Under the pieces are notes generated by a model, which was not told where the DNA came from, made no database searches, and saw nothing but the letters and a program-made list of their open reading frames with translations. The position numbers were made by a program, and so were the translations under genes. A stretch of DNA of 64,000 nucleotides from Neurospora intermedia (taxonomy: Eukaryota > Ascomycota > Sordariomycetes > Sordariales > Sordariaceae): NCBI GenBank assembly GCA_037102815.1, contig BTPP01000004.1:2790001-2854000 (forward strand). The letters are read 5' to 3'. This document shows positions 57,186 to 64,000 of this stretch, piece by piece (the first letter of the stretch is position 1; each line of letters starts with the position of its first letter).

Positions 57186-59555
57186 ATGTCGTCACTACGC
57201 ATTCTCCTCATCGGCAGCGGCGGCCGCGAGCACGCCCTGGCTTGGAAGCTCAGCCAGTCGCCCAGCGTTGAGTCAATCATTGCGGTCCCCGGCAACGGTG
57301 GCACTGCCGGCCTCCCCAAGGTCACCAACAACAACACCGTCTCTGAGAACGACTTTGCTGGCCTTGTCGACCTCGCCAAGAAGGAGCGCATCAACCTCGT
57401 CGTCCCCGGCCCCGAGCAGCCGCTTGTCGATGGCGTCGAGAACGTTTTCCGCGAGGTCGGTATCCCCGTCTTCGGCCCTTCCAAGGATGCCGCGCGCATG
57501 GAGGGTAGCAAGACCTTCTCCAAGGACTTCATGAAGAAGCACAACATTCCCACCGCCGCCTACGAGAACTTTTCCGATTTTGAAAAGGCCAGCGAATACC
57601 TCAAGAAGGTGGGCCACAACGTTGTCATCAAGGCCACCGGTTTGGCTGCTGGCAAGGGTGTCATCATCCCCGAGTCCCAGGAGGAAGCCCAGCAGGCTCT
57701 CAAGGACATCATGCTGGATAGGCAGTTTGGCAATGCCGGCGATGAGGTTGTTATCGAGGAGTTCCTCACCGGTGACGAGCTCAGCATCCTCTCCTTCTGC
57801 GACGGTACTACCATCAAGTCTCTGCCTGCTGCCCAGGATCACAAGCGCATTGGTGAGGGCGATACTGGCTTGAACACGGGCGGTATGGGATGCTATGCGC
57901 CCACCAAGATTGCCACCCCTGCTCTGCTTGCTCAGGTCGAGCGCGAGATCCTCCAGCCGACCGTCGACGGCATGCGCAAGGACGGCTTCCCCTTCAAGGG
58001 CTGCCTCTTCACCGGCTTGATGATTACCCCCAACGGCCCCAAGGTGCTCGAGTACAACGTCCGCTTCGGCGACCCCGAGACCCAGACCGTCCTTCCTCTG
58101 CTCAAGTCCGACCTCGCTGAGATTATGGTGGCCTGCTCGGGCCCCATTCCCCTCCTCAAGTATGTGCCCGTCGAGGTCGAGCAGAAGTTCAGCGCCACCG
58201 TGGTCGTTGCTGCCCCCGGGTACCCCAACTCCTACCCCAAGAACATTCCCATGCAGGTATCTACACCTCCTGCTGGTACCAACATTTTCCACGCGGGAAC
58301 CAAGCTATCTGGCGATTCCCTCGTTTCTTCCGGTGGTCGTGTTATTGCTGCCGAGGCCGTTGGCGAGACTCTGCGCGCCGCTGTCGACAAGGCTTACGAG
58401 GGCGTTAAGCTCATTAACTTTGACGGCATGTACTATCGCAAGGATATTGCTCACCGTGCTTTCCGCGACGAAAAGTCTTCGTCCGACAAGCTTACATATG
58501 CCCAATCGGGTGTGAGCATTGATGCTGGTAACGAGCTTGTTGACCGTATCAAGGCTGCTGTCGCCACTACTCGCCGCCCCGGTGCTGATGCTATCATCGG
58601 TGGATTCGGTGGTGAGGTCGATCTTTCTCAAGCCGGCTACCCTGGAGCCCCCATCATTGTTGGCGCTATCGATGGCGTTGGCACCAAGCTCATCATCGCC
58701 CAGAAGATGAACAAGCATGACACCGTTGGTATCGACCTGGTTGCCATGAATGTCAACGACTTGGTTGTTCAGGGTGCTGAACCGTTCATGTTCCTTGACT
58801 ACTACGGTTGCAGCAGGCTCGACGTCTCGGTTGCCGCCGCTTTCGTCGAAGGTGTCGCTCAGGGCTGCAAGGACGCCGGCTGTGCGCTGGTCGGTGGAGA
58901 GACGGCTGAGATGCCTGATCTCTACACCGGCGATGACTATGATGCTGCTGGTGCTGCTATCGGTGTCATGAAGTCGGCTCAGCGTCTTCCGAGGAAGGAG
59001 GCCATGGCCGAGGGTGATGTGCTCATCGCTCTTGCCTCTTCTGGTGTCCACTCGAACGGCTTCTCCCTTGTCCGCAAGGTTGTCGACAAGTGCGGCTTGT
59101 CCTACACTGACAAGGCACCCTGGGACAGCTCTGCCACCGTTGGTGAGAGCCTTCTCACCCCTACGCGCATCTACGTCAAGCCTCTGCTCAAGGTCCTCGC
59201 TCAGACCGGCGACGCAGTCAAGGGTATGGCGCACATCACCGGTGGTGGTTTGACTGAGAACGTCCCTCGCATGCTCCCCAAGCACCTGGCTGCCGAGATC
59301 GACGTCGCTACCTGGGAACACCCCCCTGTGTTCAAGTGGCTCAGAGAGTCTGTGGTCCCTACCGAGATGGCGAGAACGTTCAACAACGGTGTCGGTATGG
59401 TTTTGGCTGTCGCTCCTGAGGCTGCGGATGCTGTGGTCAAGGGCTTGGAGGCTGAGGGCGAGAAGGTCTATACCATTGGCAAGCTGGTCAACAGAGAGGG
59501 TGGCGAGAAGGGCGAGTGGTGTGTTCTGAAGAACTTGGAGAGCTGGGCTGCTTAA
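57186..59555 (+). CDS. ADE5,7: Bifunctional GAR synthetase / AIR synthetase (Ade5,7 type)
   Basis: A single intronless exon of 789 aa; yeast Ade5,7 is 802. It catalyses steps 2 and 5 of de novo purine synthesis. The N-terminal GARS (PurD) part shows IGSGGREHALAWKL, VPGPEQPLVDG, VIKATGLAAGKGV, NTGGMGCYAP and EYNVRFGDPETQ. From about residue 437 the AIRS (PurM) part shows TYAQSGVSIDAGNELVDRIK, IVGAIDGVGTKLIIA, MNVNDLVVQGAEPFMFLDYY, LVGGETAEMPD and HITGGGLTENVPR. ATG 57186 (CACAATG context) was chosen because MSSLRILLIGSGG begins at the expected place. High C-ending codon use suggests strong expression. The gene matches what is called ade-2 in Neurospora, as far as I recall. It converges on KTI12. 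Confidence 0.95.
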   Translation: MSSLRILLIGSGGREHALAWKLSQSPSVESIIAVPGNGGTAGLPKVTNNNTVSENDFAGLVDLAKKERINLVVPGPEQPLVDGVENVFREVGIPVFGPSKDAARMEGSKTFSKDFMKKHNIPTAAYENFSDFEKASEYLKKVGHNVVIKATGLAAGKGVIIPESQEEAQQALKDIMLDRQFGNAGDEVVIEEFLTGDELSILSFCDGTTIKSLPAAQDHKRIGEGDTGLNTGGMGCYAPTKIATPALLAQVEREILQPTVDGMRKDGFPFKGCLFTGLMITPNGPKVLEYNVRFGDPETQTVLPLLKSDLAEIMVACSGPIPLLKYVPVEVEQKFSATVVVAAPGYPNSYPKNIPMQVSTPPAGTNIFHAGTKLSGDSLVSSGGRVIAAEAVGETLRAAVDKAYEGVKLINFDGMYYRKDIAHRAFRDEKSSSDKLTYAQSGVSIDAGNELVDRIKAAVATTRRPGADAIIGGFGGEVDLSQAGYPGAPIIVGAIDGVGTKLIIAQKMNKHDTVGIDLVAMNVNDLVVQGAEPFMFLDYYGCSRLDVSVAAAFVEGVAQGCKDAGCALVGGETAEMPDLYTGDDYDAAGAAIGVMKSAQRLPRKEAMAEGDVLIALASSGVHSNGFSLVRKVVDKCGLSYTDKAPWDSSATVGESLLTPTRIYVKPLLKVLAQTGDAVKGMAHITGGGLTENVPRMLPKHLAAEIDVATWEHPPVFKWLRESVVPTEMARTFNNGVGMVLAVAPEAADAVVKGLEAEGEKVYTIGKLVNREGGEKGEWCVLKNLESWAA

Positions 59556-59867
59556 ATTCGGAAAAAGGCGTAGATACCTGGTCACATAAGGATGGAGGGA
59601 AAATGGGTTTACAAAAGGGTTCAGGGTTGAGGTGTTGCGGATTGGAACGGGTTAATGAACCGGATTAAGGATGTCTAGATGACAGGATTCAACTCTCTGA
59701 ATACAGGGTAGCATGTCAATGCCAATGGTTTTTGTTTGATTTGATATTGGGTATCCATGGAGCGCAAAATAGTGTTGTGTTGTGAGAACAAGGTGAGTGG
59801 ACTTTGATGGTTATGATTCCGTAGCATCCTCCGTCTCCAACCATATGGTACCTACAACCAACCCTTC
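59556..59867. other. Convergent intergenic spacer
   Basis: 312 bp between the stop codons of the purine gene (+) and KTI12 (-). It must contain both polyadenylation regions. Nothing else is seen. Confidence 0.5.
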
Positions 59868-61136
59868 TCACATCTCCTTCTCAAAGGCATCATTCAAATA
59901 CCCAACGAAGCTCTCCCTCAACCTCCCCGCCGCCAACGTCCCCACCGCCTCCAACCCAATCCCACCTCTATTCAGCGCCACAAACGCCCTTCTATACCTC
60001 TGCAACTGCGGCAATCCCACCTTCTTTCCCGGCAACTCCACTTCCAACATCTCCTCGCCTTCTTCCTTGGTTCCACTCCTCGACAACCTCACTGTCCCAC
60101 CTTCTCCCACCTCAGCTTGCTGCTCCAAAATCCTCTTGACAATATCCTGCGTCTCTTTTTCGAGGACATACAGATAATCGCCACCGGGATCCTTATCGCG
60201 CTGCACCGTCGACTTGTTGGCCCGGATCAGCTTTTGTGGCTTGTTGACGATCACTTCGTCCCAGATCTGATCAAATGTTGCTTTGGTATCGGCGGGCGTG
60301 TCGTCCCAGGTAATGATGAAAAGTGGGGAGTCCCAGCGGGACATGGGATTGGGTTCCTCGTAGCGGAAGACGAGGTTTTCCCAGTTGGAGCGGGGCGTGT
60401 AGGGTTCTTGAGAATCGGTGGGGCTGAGGGTTACATCTTCAAAGTCCGGGCCGGCGGTGGATTCCTCTTCGAATTGTTTTTGTTGCCAGTTTTGGTGGGA
60501 TTGTTGGTAAGTTTCGGGATGGAGGTCGCCGGATTTTGGTGCTGCTCCTGCCGCTGCTGCTGTTGTTGTTGTTGTGGTTGAGGTTGTTGTCCCGTTGCCT
60601 GCCTTTTGCTCCTCCTGCTGCTCCGACCTCCGTATCCTGGCCTCATTAACCCCCCTCGCCCTCGCCACCGGACACCCGATCTGTACCAGACCAAACGGCG
60701 TCTGTACGTTCTTGGCTTCGCAGTAGAGCTGGTACCGCCATCCCTTGATGTAGTTCAACGTGTCGAGAATGACAATGTCCCTGGGAGACAACACGCGCTT
60801 GACGGCGCCGTAGAGTGCGGCGCGCGCATCCTTTTCGGAGGCATTGGCGGAGCGGACGTGTGCTGGTGTGTGCGCTGGGTCGAGGTCGTAGACAGAGCGC
60901 GAGATGGACAGGCTTTGGTCGGAGATCAGGTGCAGGCGGAATTTGGGTGTCGAAGAAGAGGACGACTCAGCAGCGATGCGCTCGGTGAGGTAGTCGTAGA
61001 GTTGCGCGGCGCGCGTAGATTTACCTGAGGTGGGCAGGCCGGTTATGAGGATGAGCTGGAGGATGGGGGGAATGGGATGGTTAGCGATGCGACGAAGAGC
61101 AGAAGAGGAATAAGCTGGTAGTGAACTTACCGGCAT
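59868..61136 (-). CDS. kti12: Kti12, Elongator-associated P-loop protein
   Basis: Two exons: 61136-61131 (only ATG CCG) and 61055-59868, giving 397 aa. The 75-nt intron has a perfect GTAAGT donor, GCTAAC branch and CCAG acceptor. Its removal gives MPLILITGLPTSGKST, the exact Kti12 start, with a P-loop at residues 8-15. Further motifs: HLISDQSLSISRSVYD, EKDARAALYGAVKR, VILDTLNYIKGWRYQLYCEAK, RWDSPLFIITWDD and a C-terminal RESFVGYLNDAFEKEM. A Thr/Ala-rich linker interrupts the middle. Kti12 is an ATPase that binds Elongator, which makes wobble-uridine modifications in tRNA. Confidence 0.93.
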   Translation of the reverse strand: MPVSSLPAYSSSALRRIANHPIPPILQLILITGLPTSGKSTRAAQLYDYLTERIAAESSSSSTPKFRLHLISDQSLSISRSVYDLDPAHTPAHVRSANASEKDARAALYGAVKRVLSPRDIVILDTLNYIKGWRYQLYCEAKNVQTPFGLVQIGCPVARARGVNEARIRRSEQQEEQKAGNGTTTSTTTTTTAAAAGAAPKSGDLHPETYQQSHQNWQQKQFEEESTAGPDFEDVTLSPTDSQEPYTPRSNWENLVFRYEEPNPMSRWDSPLFIITWDDTPADTKATFDQIWDEVIVNKPQKLIRANKSTVQRDKDPGGDYLYVLEKETQDIVKRILEQQAEVGEGGTVRLSRSGTKEEGEEMLEVELPGKKVGLPQLQRYRRAFVALNRGGIGLEAVGTLAAGRLRESFVGYLNDAFEKEM

Positions 61137-64000
61137 GTTGATAGACTAATCATGGGACTCGTGGTGATTGGATAAGTGACGTCTATAAATCTTTGGTACG
61201 TCGTGTCGTGGAATAGTCGAGATGGTAACCGTCTTTGTGAAAAAGATGTTCGAAGATCCGTCATCGCGGGGTACCTTTGGGTTTGCGATTTCTCGATAGC
61301 AACTTTCGAGTCTGCCCCACCGAGCTGCTATCATACCTACCTCTAGTGTAGTGTCATGTCTTGGCATATTTGGACTGCCAGAATCCCTAGGATAGCTTTA
61401 CTGTGAATTGTATCAAATAGGTATGTCCCTCTCGCTCCATGGTACACCAAGATTACTTGAAGATATCAGAAGGCCCAGGAAATCAGCTAATTGAGAAAAT
61501 GTATCAATCCTAGCAGACCATTTGAAAGCACCCAGTCACTACGCTGGCCCCCTCTTCCGTGTCCGGTCCGGAGCAGGAGCCCAGAAGAAACGGCGGAGAT
61601 GTGGGGCCGGTTTTGTGGAGAACACCCGATCTTAACGTCAAAGTTGTATGAACAGGCTACAGGTTCTCAAAATACACAAACCCGATTACAAAGATGTTTC
61701 TAATTGGTAAGATGGTGAACGGGTAGCGAGTCCAAGCTCAATGCATATAATTCGCGGAGATGGATAAACTCATAATCAAAAAATACCGTCACCCCTTACC
61801 CCATTAGATATGTGGAGGATGGTGACAGTATTTTTTGACTGTCACTGTAGCAAGGAGACAGCACATGGCAGGATCTGAGAAGCCGCTGTCACTGCCTCGA
61901 CCGATGCGGCGAGTTGCTCAGTTACATTCGGACGAGCTGAGCTACACCACGGCTGATCTACACACTCGGTTATCTTGCCGATCACGTCATATATTCTGTG
62001 GTGTCAAATGTGAAGTTTGTGCAAATAACATCTTGATCATCAAGTCAACTTCGTGTTGGTGTAAACTCACAACTTTCAGTGGTTTGGAACTTGAGAAACA
62101 CAATTTTCAGGGAACTTGGACAGAACATACCCATTGCATGATATGGTTACAAGCTAATGCTGATAAAGCAAAGCCTCGGTGAACCTTTTAAGATCACCAA
62201 CATCAACCAAGCAGGTTGAAGGACCTTCATAGTCCTTATCAATTACCGATTACTGATCTGTAGCGTCATACTGTGATTATCGAAACCATCCACACCAGGG
62301 TAGATGAAGAGGGCGGATCAAAGGAACTGCATGAATTGTCAAGACTATCAAGTGGATCCTATTTGAACACTATCAGTCCTCTTTCGGTATGTTCACAACG
62401 GACCGCAGACACCAAAAGAGATAGAGTTGCAGCTACAGATTGACCTTCACACCATCTCCACTGAGTCTTTGGTACCCTGCCTCCCTGCCCATCAAAGGGT
62501 AAGGTAACACTACATGGGTGGGTGTGCAATCCCAAAAGTTGCCTGCAGGCCAAGCCTTCCAAATGGGCGCTCCAGGGGCTTTAGGATGACCGTAAGAACA
62601 CCTAGGTAAGGCTTTTTAAGCCACTGACGACAATGATTGGTCAGAAGAAGCGAGAAATTGTCCTGGAATGGGAATGCATGGAAGCCATACGCTCCCAAGG
62701 CGCATTCATATCACCTTGTGGGTATGGCTTATGGAAACACATAGGGCCCTTGTGGCTTCATTCCTCAGTGAGCCACAAATCCAGCAATACGGGCAACGAA
62801 TATGGTCGTCTGATGACGATGTTTATTCCTCGGTTAGCCTCGGTGTTGCTTGAAGCTTCAGCACCCCGCCGCAGTCTCATGCTTCATGGCATTGTGTACA
62901 ATTGATAAATGTTTCTGAGACTTGCCATGGAGTTTTGATTTTGGTTGACAAAGATAACAAATCCTTAAAAAAGCAGGGTCCAGCTCACACCATGGCCCAG
63001 ATGGTGTTGTGTAACAGATGGCGTTCTGGTAAGGGTCTGGGTTCATTGTTCGTTTTTGGGGCAATGAGAGGAGAGCTCCCATATCTCATATTGACTCGTG
63101 GAACACACAACTGATGCCCTAATGGGCTGGACAAGGGTTCAGAGACGGGAGGTAAGGCATATTCAACCTGAAATGGTCCAAGATATGCAATGACGGGACG
63201 GTTCCAGGTAAATTTAGCTCGATCTTGCAGATGACAGAGATACAGAGTGTTGGTGAAACCATGCCGGAAAGCTTCCGCACATCAGTAACATTACCAATAC
63301 AAAGTCAACGGGGGCGATACTCAGCCCTTCAAGATGCCCGAAATCCATACTTGTGAAGGGAACTGGTTCGAGGAGAGATCCGGCTTTCCGTTGCGGGGGA
63401 TCAGTCAACTGTAGATGCTCCTGATGCCGTCCCGTGGTCTGTGTAGTGTACCTGCACTGGACAAACAACAGAGTCACTGCCCACTGGCCGAACTGATTTA
63501 TGCCAAGTCTATCAAGCGGGTCCTTGTGGCTCAAGTGGGTCAATATTGCTCTCGCACAGGTAGCCTAAATAGGAAAGGGTAGTCGAGACTCGGCCAATGA
63601 AGTGACTTTGGCTTTCGACAACATCACTGCAGCTTCAACTTCACTCCCCCAACTTCACCAACTTCTCACACTCACCAATCGAGCAGCCATGCTATCATCT
63701 CTCGCCACGACTCTCACGGCGGATTGGTTTGACCCTGACCGAGGATATTGGCGCAAAATGATACCGTACCAGTCCGGCATGTCATGAGTCCAGTACGGAA
63801 CTCACTCATCGCCTACGGGGGCGTTCGCGGATGAGACTTGTAGCCATGTCTTGCTCTCTTTTCGACTTTATCAACCTGCCATCATCCTGACCTTCCATGT
63901 TCCTGCCAAGTCTGAGGTGAGGCTGTGCGTATTGTTACTGAGCAGGTAAGGCAAACCAGCCCAGTGATTGTCTTTTCACGTCTTTCACGCCCCTAGAGCA
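61137..64000. other. Terminal intergenic region, no convincing gene
   Basis: 2.9 kb upstream of KTI12. The part from 61400 to 63500 is AT-richer, with only short frames on both strands. A pyrimidine-rich leader followed by ATG at 63690 could begin a gene running out of the window, but the frame stops after about 30 codons unless spliced. Confidence 0.4.

Overview
This 64 kb window is nuclear DNA of a filamentous ascomycete, most likely Sordariales (Neurospora or Sordaria type). The genes carry short introns of 54 to about 280 nt with fungal donors (GTAAGT, GTATGT, GTACGT), CTAAC-type branch points and CAG/TAG acceptors. Spacing is 0.3 to 3 kb, and the gene set is eukaryotic (Sec63, Alg8, Kti12, ISWI-complex subunit). 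No operons, CRISPR arrays, tRNA or rRNA genes were seen. All gene models below were assembled by hand by joining open frames across splice sites.

Layout. 1-1446 (+): 3' part of an LCAT-like lipase. 4251-2838 (-): L-type cargo lectin with a dilysine ER-retrieval tail. 5359-7115 (+): ALG8 glucosyltransferase. 10197-13849 (+): Itc1/ACF1-like ISWI subunit. 15867-16598 (+): four-helix membrane protein. 17414-19361 (+): bifunctional thiamine enzyme Thi6. 19688/19838-20786 (+): isochorismatase-fold hydrolase. 23340-21087 (-): LCHN/DENND11-type DENN protein. 25222-26239 (+): lysophosphatidate acyltransferase. 29438-27264 (-): Sec63. 33824-31341 (-): TPR plus J-domain co-chaperone. 37982-36692 (-): EF-hand, myosin-regulatory-light-chain-like. 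39442-42203 (+): Afi1/MesA DENN protein. 43444-42436 (-): S-formylglutathione hydrolase. 45186-44401 (-): small secreted cysteine-rich protein, spliced from three short exons. 47418-46442 (-): GPI-anchored Thr-rich cell-wall protein. About 51.2-55.2 kb: a PIF/Harbinger-type DNA transposon with a Myb/SANT-like gene (+) and a DDE transposase gene (-), both open. 57186-59555 (+): bifunctional GARS-AIRS purine enzyme. 61136-59868 (-): Kti12. The last 2.9 kb shows no convincing gene.

Many of the genes serve the secretory pathway: N-glycan assembly (ALG8), translocation (Sec63), cargo export (lectin), membrane lipid synthesis (acyltransferase), GPI wall protein and two DENN proteins linked to trafficking or polarity. 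This looks like ordinary gene order rather than a designed cluster. The most unusual stretch is the un-mutated PIF/Harbinger element. It has a family of 12-bp repeats on both sides of its SANT gene and a 238-bp segment bounded by 13-bp inverted repeats near its transposase end. Intact repeats are unexpected in a group that normally inactivates duplicates by RIP.
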